From the NCBI GenBank assembly GCA_023252195.1, contig JAHEXI010000003.1, positions 248,001-312,000 on the forward strand: a stretch of DNA of 64,000 nt. The letters are read 5' to 3'. A program made the position numbers and the translations under genes. The notes under the pieces were generated by a model. The model had not been told where the DNA came from. It ran no database searches and saw only the letters and a program-made list of their open reading frames with translations. Positions 51,537 to 59,538 of the stretch are shown in pieces (position 1 is the stretch's first letter; every line of letters starts with the position of its first letter). This DNA comes from Pseudonocardiales bacterium (GTDB lineage: Bacteria > Actinomycetota > Actinomycetes > Mycobacteriales > Pseudonocardiaceae).

Positions 51537-52661
51537 CTAGCCGAGCTTCGGAAGTAGGACGGCGAGTTCTTCAAGGCTGCTGAGGTCGTGGCCCGACAGA
51601 ATCACGTCAATGTGTGGTGCCGCCGCCATCATGCCCACGGTCTGTGGTTGATAGTCGGCGTTGTCGCCCTTGTGCGGGTTCATCCACACAATGTTGTGAC
51701 ACAACCTGGAGAGCCGCTCCATAGAATCAGAGAGCAGTTCGGGATCACCCCGGTCGAGGCCATCGGAGCAGATCACCACGACGCCGCCGCGGCACATTCC
51801 TCGACGGCCCCACTTGCGGACAAATAGGTCGATCGCCTCGCCGATTCGCGTGCCACCTTCCCAGTCGACCACCAGCTTGGCGGCGCGCTCGAGCGCCTCG
51901 TCGGGCTTACGGCTCTGGAGCGGCTTGGTGACGTGGGACAAACGAGTTCCGAAGCAGAAGACCTCGACCTTTTGGGAAGCTCGCTTGGCGGAGTAGGCGA
52001 ACTGCAGCAAGGCTCGAGAGTAGTTCGACATCGACCCGGACACGTCGAGGACAAGAACAAGCGGACGCAGCCGGACTCGACGGCGCCGCCAGTAGAGGTT
52101 GACCATTTCGCCGTTGGTGCGCAGCGACTCACGGATCGTGCGGCGCATATCGGGCCTTCGGCCGTCAGTTGAAGTCTTGGTGCGGCGGGTGCGACGTTTG
52201 GGCGGGGTGAACTTGATGCGCGCCATGATGCGTCGTATGGCAGCGAGCTCCTCGTCGGTGCATTCGCCGAAGGAGCGGTGCTTGAGCGTCTCTACGTTCG
52301 ATGCCATCAGTCCGAGGAGGACTTCCTCCTCTTGTTCCTTGCCTGGTTCCGTGGCCGGAATCTGGAACGTGGCCTCAGCTTCAGCAGCAGCCTGGGCCTT
52401 GACCTTCAGCATCTGTTGGACCGGGGCGTCGGACGCGAGGAAAAACGCTTTGAACACCTCGTCGTACACGGGTAGATCTTCACGACGCATGATCATGGTC
52501 GTTCGACCGGCCCAATAGAGGTCGACGAGATCTGTCGGATCGAGCGGAGCCATGGCGGCGCAGTAGGTCAGGATATCTCCCGACCCGACCGCTAATCCCT
52601 TGGAGCGTAGCGCGCGGCCGAAGTCGACCAGCACCGTGACAAAGCCATTGTCCCGTGCCAT
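51537..52661 (-). CDS. coxE: CoxE, von Willebrand factor A domain protein
   Basis: The 374-residue protein has a helical N-terminal half and a C-terminal VWA domain at about 190-370. The MIDAS motif is DVSGSMS in LVLVLDVSGSMSNYSRALLQ, with VICSDGLDRGDPELL further on. CoxE works with the AAA+ ATPase CoxD in assembling the Mo-Cu active site of CO dehydrogenase. It starts 27 bp after coxD. ATG 52661 is the start. It closely fits the MoxR-CoxE pairing. Confidence 0.92.
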   Translation of the reverse strand: MARDNGFVTVLVDFGRALRSKGLAVGSGDILTYCAAMAPLDPTDLVDLYWAGRTTMIMRREDLPVYDEVFKAFFLASDAPVQQMLKVKAQAAAEAEATFQIPATEPGKEQEEEVLLGLMASNVETLKHRSFGECTDEELAAIRRIMARIKFTPPKRRTRRTKTSTDGRRPDMRRTIRESLRTNGEMVNLYWRRRRVRLRPLVLVLDVSGSMSNYSRALLQFAYSAKRASQKVEVFCFGTRLSHVTKPLQSRKPDEALERAAKLVVDWEGGTRIGEAIDLFVRKWGRRGMCRGGVVVICSDGLDRGDPELLSDSMERLSRLCHNIVWMNPHKGDNADYQPQTVGMMAAAPHIDVILSGHDLSSLEELAVLLPKLG

Positions 52662-52688
52662 CGCCGTTAGACGGATCCGTGACGTGTC

Positions 52689-53564
52689 TTAGGCATTGGA
52701 CGTCACATCCTTGAGGTTGTCTCGTACCAGCTCGAGGTCATCGCGATCCTTGATGATCGAACCAAGAGTGACATCAGCGGCGCTGGCCGTCAGGCCGGTT
52801 TCGCCCAGGAACGACAGCGTGCGAGCCCAGTCGATGGTCTCAGCCACGCCCGGCGGCTTAGCCAGATCCATCTCGCGGAGCCGATGGACTGCTGCCACTA
52901 CCTTGCGGGCGAGCGCTTCGGATACCTCGGGGGCCTGCACAGTGACGATCTCGACCTCTCGGTCAGGATCCGGATAGCCGATCCAGTGGTACATGCAGCG
53001 GCGCTTCAAAGCGTCATGCAAGTCGCGCGTGCGGTTCGAAGTCAAGATCACCAGCGGTGGATTCTCCGCCTTGATGGTGCCTACCTCAGGGATGCTGATC
53101 TGGAAGTCGGACAGCACCTCCAGCAGGAAGGCCTCGAACTCGTCATCGGCGCGGTCGACCTCGTCGATCAGGAGTACGCACTGGTCGCCGGACTGGATGG
53201 CCTGCATCAGCGGCCGTTCGAGGAGGAACCGGGGACCGAACAGTTTTTCGATCGCCTCCTCCTCGCCGAGACCCTGATCCGACATCGCGCGAATGTAGAG
53301 CAGCTGACGGGCATAGTCCCACTCGTAAAGGGCTTGGTTGGTGTCGATGCCCTCGTAGCACTGCAGCCGGATGAGCTTGCGCCCGAACACCGAGGACATC
53401 ACCTTGGCGATCTCAGTCTTGCCGACGCCCACCTCACCTTCGAGGAGAATCGGTCGTTGCAGGGACATCGCCACGAACATCGCCGTCGACAAGCCCCGGT
53501 CCGCTAGGTAGTCGCCCCGGCGCAACGTTTCGGTGAGTTCTGTGACGGTACTCGGATAGTTCAT
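52689..53564 (-). CDS. coxD: CoxD, MoxR-type AAA+ ATPase
   Basis: The 291-residue AAA+ protein has Walker A GEVGVGKTE, Walker B CVLLIDEVDRADDEF, sensor 1 VILTSNRTRDLHDALKRRC and the MoxR core. In Oligotropha CoxD helps insert copper and sulfur into the CoxL active site. Here coxDE lies in a convergent operon rather than behind coxL. ATG 53564 has AAGGAGA upstream. The gene is preceded by two short unknown genes on the same strand. Confidence 0.93.
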   Translation of the reverse strand: MNYPSTVTELTETLRRGDYLADRGLSTAMFVAMSLQRPILLEGEVGVGKTEIAKVMSSVFGRKLIRLQCYEGIDTNQALYEWDYARQLLYIRAMSDQGLGEEEAIEKLFGPRFLLERPLMQAIQSGDQCVLLIDEVDRADDEFEAFLLEVLSDFQISIPEVGTIKAENPPLVILTSNRTRDLHDALKRRCMYHWIGYPDPDREVEIVTVQAPEVSEALARKVVAAVHRLREMDLAKPPGVAETIDWARTLSFLGETGLTASAADVTLGSIIKDRDDLELVRDNLKDVTSNA

Positions 53565-53709
53565 CGAGCGGTCTCCTTGACAACCCTGGCGGCGGAGCGG
53601 CGAGATCGGTCCGGTGAAGAACTAGCCACGCCCACCTGCGGACGCGGATCGATACAGTGCGGCTACCCATGGGGATCCAAGCCATCGCGGCTCAGATCCC
53701 CACAGGAAC

Positions 53710-53886
53710 TTAGTTGATCGTTTCGTACCCGCGGCCATCGCGTTGCATGGCGTTTACGTAGGACGTCGTCCTGTTGACGTTGGTGGTCACCGGAGCGGCG
53801 TCCTGACCAATGCGGTATGACGTGGTGCGTTCCGACTCGGCGGGACCGTCGGCAGTCTTCGCTTCTGGTTTCTTGCGTCCGAACAT
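53710..53886 (-). CDS. 58-residue hydrophilic protein with TTSY repeats
   Basis: The product starts at ATG 53886, with AAGGAAGGA about 7 bp upstream. It begins MFGRKKPEAKTADGPAESER and carries RTTSYRIGQ and RTTSYVNAM about 20 residues apart, ending RDGRGYETIN. It has no hydrophobic segment. The strong ribosome site, intact frame and position between coxD and the 107-residue gene support a real gene. The duplicated TTSY motif may be a binding or modification site. No family is known to me. Confidence 0.6.
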   Translation of the reverse strand: MFGRKKPEAKTADGPAESERTTSYRIGQDAAPVTTNVNRTTSYVNAMQRDGRGYETIN

Positions 53887-53952
53887 CAGGTGTCCTTCCT
53901 TGGCATCCGACCCGCCGCTCGAACGACCGGGGGCTCCATGTGCTTTGTCCCG

Positions 53953-54279
53953 CTACTCTTTCTTGTCAGACGAGCCGAAGACGAGATCGCGCACGCTGCC
54001 GGCCTCGGAATTGAGCTTGCCCTCCCGCTCGAGCTTGGTCTTCCACGCGGAGCGCAGGTTGTTGCCCACCACCGCCTTGGTCTGGTCTGGTGGCTCCTCG
54101 TCGGCCAGCCCTCCGAAGCCGACCGTTTCCATGCTCTTGCATGCCTTCGTGTTGCCACACGCTTCATCGAGGTCAGCACTGGTCTGACCTTGAGCTTTCC
54201 AGATCCCGCGCAGCGCCGACAGCGCCGCTGCGCCCTCGTCGCTGTCGGTCAGCTTTGCGTTCTCTTGCTCTTGGCTCAT
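53953..54279 (-). CDS. 107-residue hydrophilic protein at the head of the coxDE operon
   Basis: ATG 54279 has AGAGGG 8 bp upstream. The protein is charged and helical (SQEQENAKLTDSDEGAAALS, LRGIWKAQGQTSADLDEACG), with a Cys pair in EACGNTKACKSM. It ends GSVRDLVFGSSDKKE. There is no signal peptide or membrane span. It is the first of the minus-strand genes leading to coxD, and only a 114-bp gap separates it from the upstream sod gene. Function is unknown. Confidence 0.55.
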   Translation of the reverse strand: MSQEQENAKLTDSDEGAAALSALRGIWKAQGQTSADLDEACGNTKACKSMETVGFGGLADEEPPDQTKAVVGNNLRSAWKTKLEREGKLNSEAGSVRDLVFGSSDKKE

Positions 54280-54393
54280 GTTCGCGCACCCTCTCCGATA
54301 CAACTAGTCAGGGGGATTGATGTGAAACCGTACCTGGGTTGGACGCTCACTGGCGAACGCCTGCCCCGTATCGCCGGGACCAGGTGGCTACGA

Positions 54394-55014
54394 TCACGCA
54401 GCCTCCTCAAACCGCCGGCTTACTTCTTCCCAGTTCACGATATTCCAGAAGGCTTCGACGTAGTCAGCGCGTGCGGCCGGATAGCGGAGGTAGTAGGCAT
54501 GCTCCCACAAGTCGAGGCCGAGGATCGGCGTCTCTTCCGCGGTGAGCGGGCTGTCCTCGTTGGGAAGGCTGTAGACGATCAGCCGGCGGCGTGCTTGAAC
54601 CAACCATGCCCAACCGCTGCCGACGTGAGCGGTCGCCACGCGCGTGAACCGGTCGCGGAACGCAGTGAAAGAACCGAACTCCTCCGTGATCGCCTCGGCG
54701 AGGCGGCCGGAGGGCTTGCCGCCGCCATCCTTGCTCAAGACCGTCCAGAAGAAGGAATGGTTCGCGTGCCCGCCGCCGTAGTTGCGCACCGCACTGAGGG
54801 ACTCCTCGGGAACCTTGCCGATGTTCCACAGCAAGCTGTCGATCGGCTGGTCACCCGCAGAGGGGCCGCCGCCGCGCGCGCTCAATGCCGCGTTCAGCTG
54901 GTCGACGTAGCGGCGGTGGTGCTGGTTGTGGTGAAACTCCATGGTGCGCGCGTCAAAGTAAGGCTCAAGAGCGTCATACCCATACGGCAGATCGGGAAGG
55001 CTGTAGGCGCTCAT
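54394..55014 (-). CDS. Superoxide dismutase (Fe/Mn family)
   Basis: The 206-residue enzyme has the N-terminal PYGYDALEPYFDARTMEFHH with the first metal His, GGGHANHSFFW with the second, and LGLDLWEHAYYLRYP with the Asp and His ligands. ATG 55014 (GGAAGGGG upstream) matches the family N terminus; the frame continues to 55566 without support. It disposes of superoxide, which may be useful beside an oxygen-respiring CO dehydrogenase. Fe versus Mn use cannot be decided from sequence here. Confidence 0.92.
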   Translation of the reverse strand: MSAYSLPDLPYGYDALEPYFDARTMEFHHNQHHRRYVDQLNAALSARGGGPSAGDQPIDSLLWNIGKVPEESLSAVRNYGGGHANHSFFWTVLSKDGGGKPSGRLAEAITEEFGSFTAFRDRFTRVATAHVGSGWAWLVQARRRLIVYSLPNEDSPLTAEETPILGLDLWEHAYYLRYPAARADYVEAFWNIVNWEEVSRRFEEAA

Positions 55015-55610
55015 ATGCCCCTTCCTGAGCTGGGACTCTTGCTGGTCCGTAGTCGCCCATCGTACACGGAAAATCAATGCGGGCACGCGCCCTGTGACCC
55101 CGAGCGGACCGACATAGTGATCATCTTCGGTGAGCCGAAGCGTGGTCACAAGCGGCATTGACGGGGACAGCGGGAACCCTTCGGTCCGCAGTCTCGCTGC
55201 GGAACATTCGCATGCCGGACGGGATCGGTTCGGTCGGCGGTCGATGGATGCCGACGACCGGCTTGGCTGAGAAGGGTGCACTGCAAATGGCGGCACCACT
55301 GCGAGCATTCGGACTAAAGCCCAGCTCTTCGTCGCGGAAACCGCACCTGTGGGCGCCGTCGGCTGCCGGCAGCCCTCAGGTCCGGGGCCGCTGACGACGG
55401 CGCGTCGTATGGTCCGCCGCGGCGACAGTGGTCTCCGCAGTGTCACCCGGCGCCAACCGTCCCTACCCGTGATGTCCCGGCGGTACGGCGCGGGCTCGGC
55501 CGGCCGCGCAGGTGGGTGCCGACCGCGGACGTCAGTGACCGCTAGTGGTCCCACCGGTGATCCCACTGGTGATCACTGTCCTGCTTACTATCTCGAGAGA
55601 GGTGGCGTTG
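55015..55610. other. Intergenic stretch without a convincing gene
   Basis: Nearly 600 bases between sod and the next secreted-protein gene. Open frames exist on both strands (for example 55158-55394) but have no ribosome site or protein-like character. The region must hold the sod promoter and that of the gene at 55611. Nothing else is recognised. Confidence 0.5.
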
Positions 55611-56993
55611 GTGACTCCCCGCACACCACGCATGGTCCGCTGGAGCTTGTCTGCGGTCGCGGCCGTGCTGCCGATCGCGATGATCGCACCGTGGCCGGCT
55701 CAGGCGGGCCCCGACCCGGCTGCGCCGGTACAGGCTGCCGCGCCGGCGGTCGAGGTAGTGCCGGCGGGCCGCGCTCCGGCCACCCAGACCGTGCCGTCGA
55801 CGGACCACGAATCCGCTGCCATGACCGAGGACGCAGACGCAGCCGACGAGCCAGATCCGAACCCGGATCCGGGTCATCGAGGCGGGAACAATGAGCGACA
55901 CGGCAAGCAGGACGGTGGCGGGAAGGACAAGGCGCCCAACCCGAACTGCACGCTGATCGTGCCGCCGGCGCCACTGACCGCGCAGGGCTTGGCCACACCC
56001 TTCGAGCTGGTCTCGACCAATCGCCGCAACGGTCCGTGCCACGAGGCCAACGACAACCAGTCCGCGTTCGTCGAAGCCACGATCATCGACCCGGCGACGG
56101 GTAAATTGGCGATCTACCGGCCGTTGGTCGTGGATCGGGGAACCCAACCGGCGGCGAAGCCAGTCGTGCCCACGCTACCCGCCGGTTCCGTGGTGGGGAT
56201 GTGGTTCGGGTTCCAGGGCACCACCTTGACGTTGGACGGCGCCACGGACGGTTGTGTTAACGGGTTGCGCGGCTCGCCGTTCGGGCAGTTCGCCTACTGT
56301 GGCGCCCCGGCGTTCTTCCGCGCGGCCAACGCCGCGATCGGCGCTGGCAAGCTGAAGGTTCCGCCCGCCGGCATGGCCCACGACGGCCGCCCCTGTCCCA
56401 CCACGCGCGACTTCGCGGTAGTCGATCAGGACCAGAGCGACAACCTCACTACCCGCTACCTGGCATTGCGCAACGGGCGCACCGCGCAGGACAACATGGC
56501 GAATGTTGCGGCGCTGCCCGTGCGCACGGTGCTGAAGAACGCCAGCGACAACGGGCTGTTGACCGGGTTCATCAACCCCGCGCTGGGCTGTGCACCCTTC
56601 ACCGCACCCGATCTCACCGCCGGCGGGACGCCCGCGCCATCGTCGGCGCTCAATGAGCTGCAGGCGGCGGCCACGAAGACCACGCCGATGGCACTCATCC
56701 CGCCCAATGACCCGATGGCGCAGGTCAACGGGAAACCAAGCCTGGCCAAAGCCAACCTGTACCGGGCCGGGGTGAACCAACCACCGCTGAGCCCAGCCAC
56801 CGATACCGCGAAAAACTACTGCCGCAACCTGGTTACCGTCGCCGCAGCGCGGCTGACCCTCGATCGGGCCCTGCTCAGTGCTTCTCCGTCGCCGGACCCG
56901 GCTGCAGCGAAGAACCTCTTTGCCTTCCTGCAGCAGCGGCTGAAGACTTCGCTCACCGACCTGGCGTGCGCCCCAGTGCGTCGAAAGGGCTGA
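55611..56993 (+). CDS. Large secreted protein of unknown function
   Basis: About 460 residues from GTG 55611, which follows GAGAGAGG. The signal peptide (MVRWSLSAVAAVLPIAMIAP, cleavage near PAQA) is followed by an Asp/Pro/Gly-rich linker. A globular part starts with NPNCTLIVPPAPLTAQGLAT and contains six or more Cys, probably disulfides (DGCVNGLRGSPFGQFAYCGA, LGCAPF, DLACAPV). No enzyme motif is visible. Similar proteins occur in Pseudonocardiales by my recollection. It is convergent with a membrane protein gene. Confidence 0.65.
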   Translation: MTPRTPRMVRWSLSAVAAVLPIAMIAPWPAQAGPDPAAPVQAAAPAVEVVPAGRAPATQTVPSTDHESAAMTEDADAADEPDPNPDPGHRGGNNERHGKQDGGGKDKAPNPNCTLIVPPAPLTAQGLATPFELVSTNRRNGPCHEANDNQSAFVEATIIDPATGKLAIYRPLVVDRGTQPAAKPVVPTLPAGSVVGMWFGFQGTTLTLDGATDGCVNGLRGSPFGQFAYCGAPAFFRAANAAIGAGKLKVPPAGMAHDGRPCPTTRDFAVVDQDQSDNLTTRYLALRNGRTAQDNMANVAALPVRTVLKNASDNGLLTGFINPALGCAPFTAPDLTAGGTPAPSSALNELQAAATKTTPMALIPPNDPMAQVNGKPSLAKANLYRAGVNQPPLSPATDTAKNYCRNLVTVAAARLTLDRALLSASPSPDPAAAKNLFAFLQQRLKTSLTDLACAPVRRKG

Positions 56994-57071
56994 CGACCGC
57001 CAAGCAGTGCCGTCAGCGTAGGAGTGGCAGAGCATGGAGAGGGGATGGACCGCCAGAAGCTCGGTGAAACG

Positions 57072-58145
57072 TCAACAAGTCGCAGTCCGCACTTGTCCCG
57101 GCTGGCTGAACTCCAGCCGCACCTTGTCACTGCGTGGGATCAAGATGGCCGCACCGTTGTCGTGTGTCCAACCGGCGGGTAGGAGAAGGTACTGATTGCC
57201 GGATTGCAGCGTGAGCTTGAGTCCGTCGTACCGGAATCGGTAGGCCGCGTCGGGATCTTGGCAGGTCACTTCTCGGACACCCGGTCCTTGCAGGCTCAGC
57301 CTTTTCTCGCTGTAGGCCACCACATCTGGGCGGGTGGCCAGCGAGGTCTCGAACTGTTCCGCATAGTCCACCCCGACGCCGATCGCGTAGGTCCCGACTG
57401 CCCAGAACAGTCCTACACTCACCAGGATGAAGACCGCGCCCCACTCGGCCACGGCCACCGCTCCCGGCGCCCGCTGCCGTGCCCGCATTGGTCGTTGCGC
57501 TGCAATGAGCGGGCGCAACAGGTGGGCGGCGTAGCTCAGCAGCAGGACGCCGATCGAGAGACTGAGCCCACGGCCTTCGGGGAATGAAGCGGGAAACACC
57601 GAATTCGTGACGAGGTCGCCCATCGCGAGACTCACCAGAACTGCCCCGGCAATAGCCGCGATCGGTATCAGCGCTCGCAACACGATCCGGCGGGTCGCCG
57701 TAGGCAGCGCTTCCACCAGTAACTGGTGAAGCCAGAGCGCGAGTAGCGTAGCCCCCGCGGCGGCGATCAATGGGGGGATGAAGCCAGCCACACTGTTGTT
57801 CAGATAATCTTGCAACGTCAGATCTAGCACAGTGACGTCGGCGCCGAAGTACCATAAGAGTCCCGCGTACGCCTGCCGCCCGAAGTAATACATCAATGCC
57901 GTCAGCAAGGTCGTGGGGGCCACCACCGACCCGAGGATCTTCACGACCTGGGACAGCGCGGCGGCGTCGGACACCCGTGGCTCGGCGCCAGCCTCGGTCG
58001 GCCCGTGCACCCGAGCCGCGGGCATGCCGTTTACCGCAGACGCTCGAGCCTGCGGTGGCGCTTCGGGCGAACTTGCCACCGGCGACGCTGGCTCGGCGGA
58101 CGGTTCCGCGGAGCCGTCCTCGGACGCCTTAGCGCCGGTCGTCAT
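57072..58145 (-). CDS. Multi-span membrane protein of unknown function
   Basis: The 357-residue protein has a ~65-residue Pro/Ala-rich cytoplasmic start. About five transmembrane helices follow (ILGSVVAPTTLLTALMYYFG; SVAGFIPPLIAAAGATLLAL; ALIPIAAIAGAVLVSLAMG; LSIGVLLLSYAAHLL; AVFILVSVGLFWAVGTYAIG). The C-terminal ~100-residue domain is probably outside the cell (VREVTCQDPDAAYRFRYDGL). The start overlaps the stop of the upstream lipoprotein gene by four bases, so they form an operon. No family is recognised. Confidence 0.65.
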   Translation of the reverse strand: MTTGAKASEDGSAEPSAEPASPVASSPEAPPQARASAVNGMPAARVHGPTEAGAEPRVSDAAALSQVVKILGSVVAPTTLLTALMYYFGRQAYAGLLWYFGADVTVLDLTLQDYLNNSVAGFIPPLIAAAGATLLALWLHQLLVEALPTATRRIVLRALIPIAAIAGAVLVSLAMGDLVTNSVFPASFPEGRGLSLSIGVLLLSYAAHLLRPLIAAQRPMRARQRAPGAVAVAEWGAVFILVSVGLFWAVGTYAIGVGVDYAEQFETSLATRPDVVAYSEKRLSLQGPGVREVTCQDPDAAYRFRYDGLKLTLQSGNQYLLLPAGWTHDNGAAILIPRSDKVRLEFSQPGQVRTATC

Positions 58146-58774
58146 GGGCCTTGCTGATCCGTCTTATTGTTCGAATCGGACTTATCGTTTTTCTTTGACC
58201 CGCCAGTTCCGTTTTTTTGAGGGCACTCGATGTTCAATGTGACCGGTGTGCTGGTCGTCACTTTCTTGCCTATATCCGGAGACTGCGAGTCGACTGTGCA
58301 TTTATCGGGAGGGTGGGGCCCCTTCTTAGGGTTGAAGTTTTTATTGAGGTTGAGGCACCCTGGCTGGTAGTGCGCGTCTTGACACGCGCTGTCCATACCA
58401 CTCAGCCATTGTCTAAGCGGGACTTGTCCACCTGGCAGGGTGACCCGTTCGGTCCCGGGCGGGGCGCCTCCCGGCCGCCTCGGTGGCGCCGGTGGCGCGA
58501 CCGCGGGCGGCGGTAGCTCTGCTGGTGCCGGTGGAGGCGCGGCCCGGGGTGCCGGTGGGGTTAGCGCTTCTGGTGCTAGTGGGGGCGGCGCTGCCTGCAC
58601 CGGCGCAGGCGGAGCCGCTTCCTGAAGACCGCCCTGCGGTTGCTGCAGACTGACCTGGGGTGCGGCCGCCGGTACGGGTGCGACCACGTATACCGGGGGA
58701 CCTCCGCACGAGATCACCAGTACGCCGAGAAAAGCCGAGCAGATCAGCGGTATCCGTAGTCCCCGAGCAGACAT
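58142..58774 (-). CDS. Pro-rich lipoprotein of unknown function
   Basis: The 210-residue protein has the lipoprotein signal LICSAFLGVLVISCGG with Cys at about 23. A long Pro/Ala-rich stretch follows (about 30-105, with PPP, PAPAE and APPAPPRRPG types). A small Cys-bearing part comes next (DSACQDAHYQPGCLNLNKNF, DKCTVDSQSP). The Ser/Lys-rich tail is low complexity. It is translationally coupled to the membrane protein gene. It may span the cell wall. Confidence 0.6.
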   Translation of the reverse strand: MSARGLRIPLICSAFLGVLVISCGGPPVYVVAPVPAAAPQVSLQQPQGGLQEAAPPAPVQAAPPPLAPEALTPPAPRAAPPPAPAELPPPAVAPPAPPRRPGGAPPGTERVTLPGGQVPLRQWLSGMDSACQDAHYQPGCLNLNKNFNPKKGPHPPDKCTVDSQSPDIGKKVTTSTPVTLNIECPQKNGTGGSKKNDKSDSNNKTDQQGP

Positions 58775-59095
58775 GTCGACCCCGTCCTGCCATGCGGTGG
58801 TCCCCTCACAGAGTAGAGGCCGCTGAGGTCGTCCTGATACCGAAAATTTCGCTTAGTTTTCTGCTGCCCTTCATCTGGCGCACTGGTAGCGGACGGGGTG
58901 CCCGGGTAGGCGCAGGACTGCCCGCCCCAGCGTTCACCCCTCCGGCAACCAACGATAGCGAGTCCGACTGTGGCGCCGGGTACCCACCGTCACCGGTCAG
59001 ACCGCTAACCAGAGGCTCAGCCGGCACCCTGCTTTGATCAGCACAATGTGCGCCGCCGCGCTCGCGATGGTGTTTCTCAGGGCGCAACCGCACCG
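58775..59095. other. Intergenic stretch, no feature seen
   Basis: About 320 bases between the small membrane gene and the lipoprotein gene. Frames are short and lack ribosome sites. It should include the lipoprotein-operon promoter. Confidence 0.5.
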
Positions 59096-59302
59096 TCAAT
59101 GGGAACGATAGTAACTACTGGGAACGAGGCCCTGAATTCCGTTCCATATCCCACTGAGAGCTTCACCGGCCTTGTCAAGGGCTTGCGGAGCCGAGTGGGC
59201 GATGAAGGGCCCCACCAGGTTCAACAGCACGATGATCAAGATTATGACTACGAAGAAGTTCACCACCCTGAGGACCGAATGACCCACGTTTGGCGCTGCC
59301 AT
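59096..59302 (-). CDS. Small single-span membrane protein
   Basis: The 68-residue product starts at ATG 59302, preceded by GAGGAAGG. A long hydrophobic helix lies at about 10-35 (VLRVVNFFVVIILIIVLLNL). A helical tail with ALDKAGEALSGIWNGIQGL follows. No motif is known. The gene is isolated on the minus strand between the histidine kinase and the lipoprotein operon. Confidence 0.6.
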   Translation of the reverse strand: MAAPNVGHSVLRVVNFFVVIILIIVLLNLVGPFIAHSAPQALDKAGEALSGIWNGIQGLVPSSYYRSH

Positions 59303-59538
59303 CAGATTACCTTCCTCTGTGTGTGGTGCGATCGTATAGCGGCCATGTCCGAGGCCTGAGGGCGTGCTGACCGCCCGGGCGCAGAGACCGGACGGAGGGC
59401 GCCGAGCGCCGCCGCGAGGCGCGGTGTCGGGTCGCCGTGCGTAATCACAGGGACTAGGGTACGTGCTGCGTCTAGACCCCCACGCACCGCAACGGATTAC
59501 ATCGCCCAGAAGGGCGAAGCCTCCGCCGCGCGGTGGCC

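Noticed and set aside
55158-55394. 78-residue plus-strand frame in the sod upstream gap
   Set aside because: No ribosome binding site, no hydrophobic or conserved pattern; treated as non-coding.
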